NCBI GenBank assembly: GCA_026390795.1
Contig: JAPLFG010000003.1
Span: forward strand, 2,480,001-2,544,000
Source of the DNA: Ignavibacteriales bacterium
GTDB taxonomy: Bacteria > Bacteroidota > Ignavibacteria > Ignavibacteriales > Melioribacteraceae
Direction of reading: 5' to 3'
Length of the DNA: 64,000 nucleotides
The notes beneath the pieces were generated by a model that saw only the letters and a list, made by a program, of their open reading frames with translations, made no database searches and was not told where the DNA came from. A program made the position numbers and the translations under genes. Below, in pieces: positions 18,573-27,407 of the stretch (position 1 is the first letter of the stretch; each line of letters opens with the position of its first letter).

Positions 18573-20012
18573 TTAATTACACGCATCGCAGTTACCGCAG
18601 GGCAATTCGCCCGGAAAACCAAAGTAATCCGATATAAACACTCTTCTGCATGTAATTGATTTGAAGTAGTTCACTACCGAAAGAAGTTTTTTATTATCGT
18701 TCATCAATTTCTCTTTAAGATATTTATCATCGCTGAGTTCGTGAGGAAGTTCATCAGTAATAACTAAGTTCTTATTCTCAATTGTTCCTTCCGTTACACC
18801 GTAACGGTCAAGCATGGCAAGAACTGTTTCAACACGGAAATCGCTTTTATCTTTGAAACTCATTTGTTCTCTTAAATAATCAACGCCTAACGAATTTGCA
18901 GATTCTAAGTTTGTTTTCAATAGATCGAATATGCGGTGATAATATTCTGCATTGGGATTAGCCCATTTAATAAATTCCATTTGTGTGTAAAGATCCTGTT
19001 GATTGTAAAGAAGCATGCATAATGAATCTTCTCCGTCTCTTCCGGCTCTTCCAATTTCTTGATAGTACGATTCAATTGAAGATGGAACTTCCGCGTGAAT
19101 AACAAATCGAATATCCGGTTTGTCAATTCCCATTCCAAATGCGTTGGTTGCCAAAATTAAATTTTGTTTTCCGGATAGAAATTCTCTTTGAGTTCTTTTT
19201 CTTTGCTGCGGCTCAAGCTTACCGTGATAGATTCCATGTTTATATCCTTTATCGCCGAGGATCTGCGAATAGAATTCCAGCTTTTTGATTAAAGCAAAGT
19301 AGATTATTCCAGGCCCTTTGTATTTATCCAAGACTTTGTAAATAGCATTCAGAGTTTCTTTTTCATCATAAACATCTGTTGTTTCCAGACGTAAGTTCGG
19401 TCGTTCAATTCCTTCATGAAAAATTTTGATCTCATTTTTTGTAAGACCAAGTTTGGAAATTATATCTTTCTGAACTTCAGGAGTTGCGGTAGCTGTCAAA
19501 GCGATTGTAAGCGGATTGTTAAGAAGTTCTCTGAATTCTGCGATACGTGAGTAATCAGGACGGAAATCATGACCCCATTCGGAAATGCAGTGCGCTTCAT
19601 CAACCGCAAGCATTGAAATCTGTGCAGATTTTAAAGCATCAATAAATTCCTGCTTACGGAATCTTTCGGGGGTTACGTACAAAAGTTTTGCTTTGCCTTC
19701 AACAAATTTTCTTAATCTTTCTTTTCTCTGTTCGGCGGTTACGGTTGAGTTGATAAACTCCGCCGGAATATTTTTCTTCTTCAATGCATCAACCTGATCC
19801 TGCATAAGCGCAATAAGAGGACTTATTACAATTGTACCTCCTTCGAACATTAGAGCCGGCAGCTGGTAGCAGATTGATTTGCCCGCGCCCGTCGGCATAA
19901 GGACAAGACAATGTTTCCGTTCGGTAAGCAGTCTGTTAATAATTTTTTCCTGCTCGCCTCTAAAGGAAGTATGACTAAAATATTTTGTTAATACCTCTAA
20001 TGGGTTGGTCAT
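18573..20012 (-). CDS. recQ: ATP-dependent DNA helicase RecQ
   Basis: 3'-5' superfamily 2 helicase of recombination and repair. Seen in order: LPTGAGKSICYQLPA (Walker A), DEAHCISEWGHDFRP (DEAH box and aromatic loop), ATNAFGMGIDKPDIRFVIH, QEIGRAGRDG, and the zinc-binding cysteines at the end (CRRVF then CGNCDAC). The RQC winged helix and HRDC domains are missing, so this is a short RecQ ending at the zinc module. I start at the ATG at 20012 (479 residues); a TTG nine codons earlier is the alternative. Confidence 0.94.
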   Translation of the reverse strand: MTNPLEVLTKYFSHTSFRGEQEKIINRLLTERKHCLVLMPTGAGKSICYQLPALMFEGGTIVISPLIALMQDQVDALKKKNIPAEFINSTVTAEQRKERLRKFVEGKAKLLYVTPERFRKQEFIDALKSAQISMLAVDEAHCISEWGHDFRPDYSRIAEFRELLNNPLTIALTATATPEVQKDIISKLGLTKNEIKIFHEGIERPNLRLETTDVYDEKETLNAIYKVLDKYKGPGIIYFALIKKLEFYSQILGDKGYKHGIYHGKLEPQQRKRTQREFLSGKQNLILATNAFGMGIDKPDIRFVIHAEVPSSIESYYQEIGRAGRDGEDSLCMLLYNQQDLYTQMEFIKWANPNAEYYHRIFDLLKTNLESANSLGVDYLREQMSFKDKSDFRVETVLAMLDRYGVTEGTIENKNLVITDELPHELSDDKYLKEKLMNDNKKLLSVVNYFKSITCRRVFISDYFGFPGELPCGNCDACN

Positions 20013-20288
20013 CCTTACTCTCAAAAATCGTGGAATCAATTTATTACTTAAACGATACTTTTAATAGTACATGAAGCATAAATCACAAAAAAAAATGAGT
20101 GCGTATTAGATCACTTTAAACATCGCTTGAGTACCTATTGCGATTTGATTCATAAAAAATTAACCTTTATTAACATTTTCATAGTTCTCTCTTTAATTGT
20201 AGGTGAAATTATTTTTACTGATATTAAAACAAATCTTTTAATAGACAGATCTAATTAATCCATTTTAAATAATGAATGAGGATAAAGT

Positions 20289-22733
20289 ATGATCACGGAA
20301 AAAGCGAAAAAACGATTTATACCATTTCTAGTTTATCTCTTGGTCTCAACTCTCTTTGTAAGCAGAGCATATGCGCAGGAAGATTTAACTTTTCAAGTCC
20401 CGCCAAAAGAAATTTTAGAACTAGTCGACATCAAACAACCGCCGATACCAATAATCGACCGGAATGTGAATTACATTTTTTTTATGGAACGTCCTACATT
20501 TAAGTCGTTGAAAGAATTATCGGAGAACGAACTTCGATTAGCGGGAATTCGAATTAACACACACACATTCGATGGTTCAAGAGGAACTTATTTCATAGGC
20601 ATGACAATGCAGAACGCGCAGACCGGGAAGAATATACCAATAACCGGATTGCCGAAAGATTACAAAATTGAATACCCATCCTTCTCGCCTAACTACAATT
20701 ATTTCTCTTTTGTTAATGTATCTGATAAAGGAATGGAATTGTGGATAGTTAATGTAAAGAACGGGAATGCGAAAAAAGTTTCTTCAACAAAACTATCTGC
20801 GGTAACCGGCAGTCCTTATACATGGTCACCCGATGAAAAATTTCTCTATTGTTTTGCACGGAATACTTCTAAGCCGACTTTTCAAGAGAAAGAATTACCT
20901 AAAGGTCCTGCGGTTCAGGAAGCAACTGGAACCAAAGCTCCGGTTAGAACATACCAGGATTTGTTAAAAAATAATAACGATGAACAGAAGTTTGAATATT
21001 ATGCCACGGCTTCAATAGTCAAAATATTTCTTGATGGAAAAGAAACTCCTTTCATGAAGTCAAACATTTATAAAAGTTTTGAACCATCGCCCGATGGTAA
21101 TTACATTTTAACTGAAGAAGTGAACAAACCGTTTTCATTTCAAGTGCCTTATTATTTGTTTCCTTATAACGTGAAAGCTTACGATAAAAATGGAGTCCTT
21201 GTAAAACAACTGGCAGCAAAACCATTGCAGGACAAAATCCCCACAAGTTTTGATGCTGTTGAATCCGGAATGAGAGATTTCTCATGGCGCGGCGATAAAC
21301 CGGCAACAGTAGTTTGGTGTGAAGCTCAAGACGGAGGTGATCCTGCAAAACCGGCTGTTAAGAGAGATAAAATTTATCAACTTGATGCACCCTTCAAAGG
21401 TGAAGGGAAATTTTTAACAGCAACATTAAACAGATTTAGAAATATCACATGGGGTGATAATTCTATTGCTGTTATGAATGATTCGTGGCGTAAGAACAGA
21501 AATACGAAATCATATCTATTCAATCCGGAATTTGCGGATGAAAACCCAAAAGTAATTTATGACGGATCGAGCGAAGATCTTTATAATAATCCCGGAAGAT
21601 TTGTTACCGAACCGAATAAATTTAACGAGTACACCCTTCTCTTCAGCGAAGATAAAAGAAATTTATATCTGATAGGAGAAGGATTCTCTCCGGAGGGAAG
21701 CAAACCGTTCGTTGATGAGTACAATATTAAATCCGGTGAGAAAAAAAGACTTTGGAGAGCTGAAGGAAAAGATACTTACGAATCAATAACGAGGATAATA
21801 GACATTCAAAAAAATCTTCTTCTGACAAGAATAGAAGGAGTTAAAATTTTCCCGAATTATTTTATCAGAAACATTGCTTCAAATGAAAATCCCAAACAGA
21901 TAACTTTTCTTTCAAGTCCGTATAAGTCATTCGAAAATGTTTCAAAACAAAAAATCTTTTACAAACGTGAAGACGGGGTTGATCTTTCTGCAACTTTATA
22001 TTTGCCGGCTGGATATGATAAATCGAAGGGAAGACTGCCAATGTTGATGGAAGCTTACCCAACGGAATTTAAAGATGCAAGCGCCGCGGGAATGGTTCGT
22101 GATTCACCATTTCGATTTGTTTCATTGAATTACGGCTCACCTGTATTCTGGGCTGCAAGCGGATATGCTATAATGGAAGGAGCAGCGTTTCCGATAATTG
22201 GAAAGGGGAATGAAGAACCGAACGATACTTACATTGAACAATTAGTTGCCAATGCCCGCGCTGCAATTAAAGCAGTTGATGATATGGGTGTTGTGGATCC
22301 CAAGCGCGTGGCAGTTATGGGACATTCTTACGGCGCATTCATGACGGCAAATTTATTAGCGCATTCAGATTTGTTTGCCGCGGGAATTGCACGCAGCGGT
22401 GCGTACAACAGAACATTAACTCCCTTCGGTTTTCAATCTGAAGAGAGAACTTATTGGCAGGCAAAAGATGTATACGATAAAATGTCTCCGTTCAATTATG
22501 CAGATAAGCTCAAAACGCCAATCTTATTAATACACGGGGAGCTTGATAACAACAGCGGTACATTTCCAATTAACAGTGAAAGAATGTTTGCCGCATTAAA
22601 AGGACTTGGCGGTACCGCACGATTAGTATTTCTGCCGTATGAATCTCACGGTTATGCCGCAAAAGAAAATATTTTGCACATGTTGTGGGAAATGGATTCT
22701 TGGTTAGATAAGTATGTAAAGAACCGCAAATAA
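20289..22733 (+). CDS. S9 family serine peptidase, S9D glutamyl-endopeptidase-like
   Basis: Exported prolyl-oligopeptidase-fold peptidase of 814 residues with a signal peptide ending near AYAQ (residue 30). A beta-propeller region occupies about 60-560 and the alpha/beta-hydrolase domain the rest. The triad is visible: Ser in GHSYGAF, Asp in IHGELDNNSG, His in PYESHGY. The stretch AAFPIIGKGNEEPNDTYIEQ matches the S9D group (plastid glutamyl endopeptidase type) better than dipeptidyl peptidases. It probably degrades peptides in the periplasm. It is followed by a clear terminator. Confidence 0.92.
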   Translation: MITEKAKKRFIPFLVYLLVSTLFVSRAYAQEDLTFQVPPKEILELVDIKQPPIPIIDRNVNYIFFMERPTFKSLKELSENELRLAGIRINTHTFDGSRGTYFIGMTMQNAQTGKNIPITGLPKDYKIEYPSFSPNYNYFSFVNVSDKGMELWIVNVKNGNAKKVSSTKLSAVTGSPYTWSPDEKFLYCFARNTSKPTFQEKELPKGPAVQEATGTKAPVRTYQDLLKNNNDEQKFEYYATASIVKIFLDGKETPFMKSNIYKSFEPSPDGNYILTEEVNKPFSFQVPYYLFPYNVKAYDKNGVLVKQLAAKPLQDKIPTSFDAVESGMRDFSWRGDKPATVVWCEAQDGGDPAKPAVKRDKIYQLDAPFKGEGKFLTATLNRFRNITWGDNSIAVMNDSWRKNRNTKSYLFNPEFADENPKVIYDGSSEDLYNNPGRFVTEPNKFNEYTLLFSEDKRNLYLIGEGFSPEGSKPFVDEYNIKSGEKKRLWRAEGKDTYESITRIIDIQKNLLLTRIEGVKIFPNYFIRNIASNENPKQITFLSSPYKSFENVSKQKIFYKREDGVDLSATLYLPAGYDKSKGRLPMLMEAYPTEFKDASAAGMVRDSPFRFVSLNYGSPVFWAASGYAIMEGAAFPIIGKGNEEPNDTYIEQLVANARAAIKAVDDMGVVDPKRVAVMGHSYGAFMTANLLAHSDLFAAGIARSGAYNRTLTPFGFQSEERTYWQAKDVYDKMSPFNYADKLKTPILLIHGELDNNSGTFPINSERMFAALKGLGGTARLVFLPYESHGYAAKENILHMLWEMDSWLDKYVKNRK

Positions 22734-22753
22734 TAGTCAATTGATTTTCTTTG

Positions 22754-22786
22754 AAAAGCCATCTTATTAGGATGGCTTTTCGTTTA
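22754..22786 (+). terminator. Rho-independent terminator after the S9 peptidase gene
   Basis: AAAAGCCATC (22754-22763) pairs perfectly with GATGGCTTTT (22771-22780) around a 7-base loop, followed by CGTTT. It starts 20 bases after the stop codon. Confidence 0.85.
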
Positions 22787-22869
22787 TTATGAGCTATATA
22801 ATATTCAAATAATTTTTCCGGTAGATGATGTGTGCATCAATCCAATAGTTCATCATCACAATTAACATA

Positions 22870-23742
22870 TTATTTTTTGATCGGAACAATTCCTGCCATA
22901 TCGCTGATAACATTGACAAGATCTTGATCCTGAGGAACTATGATCTTTGTATTCTGCGCAAGAGCGTTCTGAACAGTCTCAAGTTTTCTAAGAATCTGAG
23001 CGTTTCCAACAAAATACTTTTCGGCGGCTTCGTTAACTAATCTAATTGCTTCGGCTTCACCTTCAGCTTGAAGAATTCTTGCCTGGCGGATTCCTTCTGC
23101 TTTTTTAATTTCGGCACGCTTTAAACCATCCGCAGTTGTTTCTGCCGCAGTCGCAAAATCAACAGCTGCAATTTTTTCATTTTCCGCCTTAACAATTTTA
23201 TTCATAGTATCCTGAACATCTTTTGGCGGATCAATTTGTTTCAATTCCGCTCTTACAATTTCAATTCCCCAATTCTTCGTTTCTTTAATTAATACAGTGT
23301 GAAGTTCTTCATTAATTTTTCCTCTCTCGCTGTTTGCAGATTTCAGTGTGAGCGTACCGATAATATTTCTTAGAGTTGTTCTTGCGAGATTTACAATCTG
23401 GTAGTTAACATTATTAACGTTGTATTGTGAGTTCTTTACACTGTCTTCATCATCTTTGACCTTATAATAAATTTGTGCATCGACCATCGCATTAAGGTTG
23501 TCGTTTGTTATTATTTCCTGTGGTTCAGCATCTACCATTTGTTCAGTAATGTTTACTAAATATAGTTTGTCAATCATTGGGATTATCCAATTAAATCCTC
23601 GGTGGGCAAAACGATGATATTTTCCAAGCCGTTCGACCAATCCTCTTCTTGTTGGGCGGACAATTCTTATTCCCCAGAAAAAAATAAGAATTATTAGTAC
23701 AACAATAATAATAAGCCACGCAGCACTTGAACTCTCTTCCAT
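22870..23742 (-). CDS. SPFH/band 7 membrane protein (stomatin/paraslipin type)
   Basis: Membrane-anchored scaffold of 290 residues. One N-terminal helix (about 8-26) is followed by RGLVERLGKYHRFAHRGFNW, the SPFH domain (about 27-190) with ARTTLRNIIGTLTL, and an Ala/Glu-rich coiled coil (about 190-255) with EGIRQARILQAEGEAEAI. Such proteins form large oligomers that organise membrane domains and often partner with an NfeD protein. No nfeD gene is adjacent here. Confidence 0.92.
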   Translation of the reverse strand: MEESSSAAWLIIIVVLIILIFFWGIRIVRPTRRGLVERLGKYHRFAHRGFNWIIPMIDKLYLVNITEQMVDAEPQEIITNDNLNAMVDAQIYYKVKDDEDSVKNSQYNVNNVNYQIVNLARTTLRNIIGTLTLKSANSERGKINEELHTVLIKETKNWGIEIVRAELKQIDPPKDVQDTMNKIVKAENEKIAAVDFATAAETTADGLKRAEIKKAEGIRQARILQAEGEAEAIRLVNEAAEKYFVGNAQILRKLETVQNALAQNTKIIVPQDQDLVNVISDMAGIVPIKK

Positions 23743-24099
23743 CTTCTCCTCCTTTTATTTTAGATTTTCTATCTATTCAAAATGATAGATAATTTATTCT
23801 TGAGTTTGAGCCGATTGAAATTTATTGAAGTAAGATGCACCGAAGATAAATGCAAACAAGAAAGTGTCAAGAGACTTTCATATAAGGAAGAGATAAAAGA
23901 AGAATAAGAATTTTTGTATTGTAAAAGCACTTCGGAAATTCCCCAAAATCCGCATCAAACATATGTCTTAAGTAAAAGTTAATCAATAGCTAAGTTGGAA
24001 TATTATAAATCTACCGATTTGATACGAAAAGAGCCCAAATTCTTAGTTAGTCAAATGATCCATTTACAGGTATATTTGCAACAACAAACGAGAAAAAAT
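23743..24099. other. Intergenic region between divergent SPFH and methyltransferase genes
   Basis: About 357 bases. It holds a perfect 7 bp inverted repeat, TATCTAT (23770-23776) and ATAGATA (23785-23791), placed 28-49 bases before the SPFH start, where an operator could lie. A TATATTTG element sits near the right end. The frame upstream of 24100 is open back to a TTG at 23995 but shows no conserved protein pattern. No other gene is visible. Confidence 0.5.
24071..24078 (+). promoter_or_regulatory. Possible -7 promoter element of the RlmI-like gene
   Basis: TATATTTG, an exact TAnnTTTG match, lies 22 bases before the GTG at 24100. If it is the promoter, the longer open frame from 23995 cannot be translated in full, which supports the GTG start. 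Confidence 0.5.
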
Positions 24100-25275
24100 G
24101 TGGTAAAAGTATTTTTAAGAAAAAACGAAGAACGTAGAGTAAAACAAGGACACCTCTGGATTTTCAGTAACGAAATAGAAAAGATTGAAGGACAAGCTTC
24201 AAATGGTGACCTTGTTCAAGTATACGATTCCAAGAACAATTTTATCGGGTGCGGATTTTATAATGCTAATTCACTTATAGCTGTTAGAATCATCTCATAT
24301 AAAGAAGAGATTGATCTGCAAAAGTTATTCCACGACCGTTTACACTCGGCATATAATTTTAGAAAAGCAATTTATCCGGAAAGAGATTCATACCGGATGG
24401 TTTTTAGCGAAAGTGATTTTCTGCCCGGACTTATTATTGATAAATACAACGATACATTTGTTCTCCAGGTTTACTCTGCCGGAATAGAGAAGGGAATCGA
24501 ATACATTGTAAATATTTTGAAAGATGACTTCTCGGCAAAAAATATATTTTCGAAAGGTGAAGAATATTTCCGCAAACTGGAAGGTTTACCGGTCGAGAAC
24601 CAAATTTATCTTGGTGAGATGAACGAAGAAATTATTTCCGACGGTAAAATCAAATACAAAATTAATTTTTCAACCGGACACAAAACCGGCTTCTATTTTG
24701 ATCAATGCGATAATCGGGAATTCTTCGGTAGATTTTGTAATGATAAATCTGTACTTGATTGTTTCTGTAATTCCGGTGGTTTTGGTTTACATGCATCTAA
24801 AGGCGGCGCTGAATATGTGGAATTTGTAGATTCATCATCAGAAGAACTGAAAAACGCAAAAGAGAATTTTTCTCTTAATGGATTTAACGGCAAAGTTGAT
24901 TTCATTCAATCTGATGTATTCGATTATCTGGAAAAATGTAAATCTGAGAAAAAAACTTTTGATGTGATAAATCTGGATCCTCCTGCATTTGCAAAGAGTA
25001 AAAAAACTATAGCAACAGCTCTAAAAGGTTACGAAAAGTTAAACCGTCTTGCTATGGAATTATTAAAAGACGGTGGTTTATTATTCACTTCATCATGTTC
25101 GCATCATGTGAAAACGGATCTGTTTTTGGAAGCAATCAATAATGCTGCATTGAAAGCCGGAAAGAACATTCAGCTTTTCTATTTCAATAATGCCTCATTA
25201 GATCATCCATCACTGCCGGTAATGGATGAAACTGTTTATCTTAAATTTGCTGCTTTCAGAGTTTCATCCAAATAA
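24100..25275 (+). CDS. Class I SAM-dependent rRNA methyltransferase, RlmI-like
   Basis: Probable 23S rRNA cytosine-C5 methyltransferase of the RlmI/RlmCD-like COG1092 group. An N-terminal PUA domain (about 1-75) opens with KVFLRKNEERRVKQGHLW; an EEHUD-like middle part follows; the Rossmann methyltransferase domain contains FYFDQCDNREF, LDCFCNSGGFGLHA (SAM site) and NLDPPAFAKSKK (catalytic NxDPPxF motif). The GTG start gives 391 residues, normal for the family; the longer frame adds an unconserved N-terminus. A shared terminator follows. Confidence 0.9.
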   Translation: MVKVFLRKNEERRVKQGHLWIFSNEIEKIEGQASNGDLVQVYDSKNNFIGCGFYNANSLIAVRIISYKEEIDLQKLFHDRLHSAYNFRKAIYPERDSYRMVFSESDFLPGLIIDKYNDTFVLQVYSAGIEKGIEYIVNILKDDFSAKNIFSKGEEYFRKLEGLPVENQIYLGEMNEEIISDGKIKYKINFSTGHKTGFYFDQCDNREFFGRFCNDKSVLDCFCNSGGFGLHASKGGAEYVEFVDSSSEELKNAKENFSLNGFNGKVDFIQSDVFDYLEKCKSEKKTFDVINLDPPAFAKSKKTIATALKGYEKLNRLAMELLKDGGLLFTSSCSHHVKTDLFLEAINNAALKAGKNIQLFYFNNASLDHPSLPVMDETVYLKFAAFRVSSK

Positions 25276-25311
25276 AAAAAAACTGAAGCAATAGTCTGCT
25301 TCAGCTTTTTT
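25275..25311. terminator. Bidirectional terminator between convergent genes
   Basis: CTGAAGCA (25283-25290) pairs perfectly with TGCTTCAG (25297-25304) around 6 bases, with eight or more A on the left and six T on the right. It can serve both the methyltransferase gene and the convergent Rieske gene. Confidence 0.85.
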
Positions 25312-25336
25312 CTAATAATCTAATTCTGCTTAATAA

Positions 25337-25753
25337 CTAACTAAAAATCCTCAAGCTGTTTCCGGAGAATGATGTGTTGTATTTAACAAGTGATCGTGGT
25401 GCTGGTCCGTTTGTAACAGTTCCGTCCAACGCATAGGTTGAACCATGAAGAGGGCAAAAAAACCTATTGTTATTTAACTGAAACTCTATTGTTGTTCCCT
25501 GGTGAGTACAAGCTTTAGAAACGGCAACGAATGAAGTTGGATTGACACGGCCAATAATAATGCCGTCAGAAACAAGCGATCCGCCAACGGTAGTCAATGC
25601 TGCATTGGCAGATAGAGTTAAGTCAAGTGTCATATCTACATTTGTTGGTGCTGTTGGTACATCATTACCATTTGCACTACATCCGACACAATATACTAAG
25701 CCGGCAATTGCAGCTCCTTTCCCAAGAGTTGTTAAAAATTCTTTTCTATCCAT
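25337..25753 (-). CDS. Rieske [2Fe-2S] lipoprotein
   Basis: Exported electron carrier of 138 residues. The N-terminus has a hydrophobic segment and candidate lipidation cysteine in YCVGCSAN (Cys25). The cluster ligands are Cys82 and His84 (CTHQG) and Cys100 and His103 (CPLHGS). The two extra cysteines that form the disulfide in bc1-type Rieske proteins are absent (Thr87 and Leu102 instead), so the potential is probably lower (inference). The start has no twin-arginine motif. It follows YceI and a His-rich membrane protein on the same strand. Confidence 0.9.
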   Translation of the reverse strand: MDRKEFLTTLGKGAAIAGLVYCVGCSANGNDVPTAPTNVDMTLDLTLSANAALTTVGGSLVSDGIIIGRVNPTSFVAVSKACTHQGTTIEFQLNNNRFFCPLHGSTYALDGTVTNGPAPRSLVKYNTSFSGNSLRIFS

Positions 25754-25808
25754 TTAGTTTGCCTCTAAGATTAGTTATCAATACCGGAATCGATAATTAG
25801 TTAATGAT

Positions 25809-26360
25809 TTATTGAATATTAAAAACTTGAGTCAGACTGAATTTAAGAGTGTCCTTAACGGGTATCAGCAGCAACGACGGTCTCTCCACTTTAAATGCCG
25901 TTAGACTAATATTAAAATTTCCATTAACAATTAATTTATTGTTTGTCCATTTAGTGGCGGCCGAGATTACAATATCTTTTGTAATCCCATGAAATGTGAG
26001 TTTACCGTAAACTTTTAGACTGTCACCCTTTTGAGAAATGCTTGTACTTGCAAATCTTGTATCGGGATATGTGAGAGCGTCAACTGCTTCCATAGCGTGC
26101 GAATCCCGGTTAGAATTTCCGCTGTCAAAAGTAGTAACATCCACCTGTACGGTAACTTTTTTAATTTCTTTCGTGGTAGGATCAACATCAATAGTACAGT
26201 AGGCTTCCTTGCTAGTTGATTCTACTTCATGAAGCAGATGTGTAAGTTGATATGTAATTGTAGATTCCTTTTTTACAGCTTCTATTTGTTTTATCTCCGC
26301 AAATAAAATTGAATTCAAAACAAAGAGCCCGATTAATATTACATTTATTTTTCTCTTCAC
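25809..26360 (-). CDS. YceI family periplasmic lipid/isoprenoid-binding protein
   Basis: Secreted lipocalin-like beta-barrel of 183 residues. A signal peptide covers about 1-21 (ending SILFAE). The YceI pattern is clear: STITYQLTHLLHEVESTS, TFDSGNSNRDSHAMEAVDALTYP and KVYGKLTFHGITKDI. Characterised family members bind polyisoprenoids such as quinone side chains. It lies between a Rieske lipoprotein and a His-rich membrane protein, 12 bases after the latter, which suggests a common redox or quinone task (inference). Confidence 0.92.
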   Translation of the reverse strand: MKRKINVILIGLFVLNSILFAEIKQIEAVKKESTITYQLTHLLHEVESTSKEAYCTIDVDPTTKEIKKVTVQVDVTTFDSGNSNRDSHAMEAVDALTYPDTRFASTSISQKGDSLKVYGKLTFHGITKDIVISAATKWTNNKLIVNGNFNISLTAFKVERPSLLLIPVKDTLKFSLTQVFNIQ

Positions 26361-26372
26361 ATTTATCTCCTT

Positions 26373-27146
26373 CTAAAATGTTATTACTATCATTGCGCTG
26401 GCAAAAATCGCTGTTGTTATATATCCCGCAATCTGATGATAATGTGCTTTGTCCATATGAAATGCACGTCTCGTATCAATTAATTTTCCTAGTATAGGAG
26501 TAATTATCATTCCCGCCACATGGAACCAAGCAAGAGTTTTATGAAGAGAGGTCGTACTGAATTCATCACGGCGAATTAGTGGCGGGGGTGAAAGAATTGA
26601 TAACAACGCAGTGAGAGAATATGTGGCGATTGTTGCCGTAACTAAAGCTCGCTTAGTTTGTATAACACTAAAGTCTCCATCAACAATCCGTTGACCGTAA
26701 TAACAAGTTGCCAGCATTAAACCGAGCGATGCGAAACCTCCGATTTGATGAATAGAAAGCATAGTCCTGCGTATTTTGAGTTCGTTCATTCTTGATTCAC
26801 GTGTCAATTCCGGTGCTATACCGATTCCTCGTAGGATGCTGTGCTCGCCCCATAATCCCTTTTCCATCAAACTCATATTGTCCGGCAACAATTTTGGTTT
26901 AAAAACTTGGATGGTAGTATCCGGTTGAGCTGAAATTGAAATTGAAGATGTTTCTGTTGAATTAAGAGAATCTGGGAATTGTAATATTCGGCTTCTTAGT
27001 TCTAAGATTGAAGAGAGTTCTTGTGCAAATAAAAATGGTGCGCTTAAAAAAATGATAAGAAATATTTTAGAAAAATATTTGTTGTTATAAATAAATTTTA
27101 ATAAAACTTGAAACGGGGTGATTTGCAACGAAAGGTTTGAGTCCAT
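26373..27146 (-). CDS. His-rich four-helix membrane protein, possible b-type cytochrome
   Basis: A 257-residue protein I do not assign to a named family. A hydrophobic export segment (about 26-41, ending FLFAQ) is followed by a soluble region and four predicted helices at about 132-151, 168-187, 202-222 and 236-256. Histidines sit at helix ends as in b561-type cytochromes: H133, H202, H209, H230, H235, H237. Heme binding is inference from this pattern. The start ATG follows GAGGT at 5 bases. It heads a run with yceI and the Rieske gene. Confidence 0.6.
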   Translation of the reverse strand: MDSNLSLQITPFQVLLKFIYNNKYFSKIFLIIFLSAPFLFAQELSSILELRSRILQFPDSLNSTETSSISISAQPDTTIQVFKPKLLPDNMSLMEKGLWGEHSILRGIGIAPELTRESRMNELKIRRTMLSIHQIGGFASLGLMLATCYYGQRIVDGDFSVIQTKRALVTATIATYSLTALLSILSPPPLIRRDEFSTTSLHKTLAWFHVAGMIITPILGKLIDTRRAFHMDKAHYHQIAGYITTAIFASAMIVITF

Positions 27147-27317
27147 TTTTACCTCATTTATTTAATAGTATCACATATTATTCCTTGATCCTCTCTATAA
27201 TTTAAAAGTCCAACACAGTTCTTGAATTATAAGTTCCAAAACTATAATTGCGGTATCAATTTTTACCTTAATGAGCAAAAGTTATTAATGGAGAAATATT
27301 TCGAAATAAACAGACTC

Positions 27318-27337
27318 TCTCCCGCATTAGCGGGAGA
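27318..27337. other. Hairpin between the efflux operon and the redox run
   Basis: TCTCCCGC and GCGGGAGA pair perfectly over 8 bases around ATTA. It lies 71-90 bases past the tolC-like stop. On the minus strand it is followed by GAGTCTGTTT rather than a U-run, so it is at best a weak terminator or a processing site. Confidence 0.45.
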
Positions 27338-27407
27338 AAAGTAGCTAAACATATTTTCAGGAAGTTGTAAGCGTACAATTTAATATAAAGTATTTTTTTA
27401 AATGTAT

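Noticed and set aside
23995-24099. N-terminal extension of the RlmI-like methyltransferase
   Set aside because: The 35 extra codons match nothing in the family and a TATATTTG promoter-like element lies inside them.
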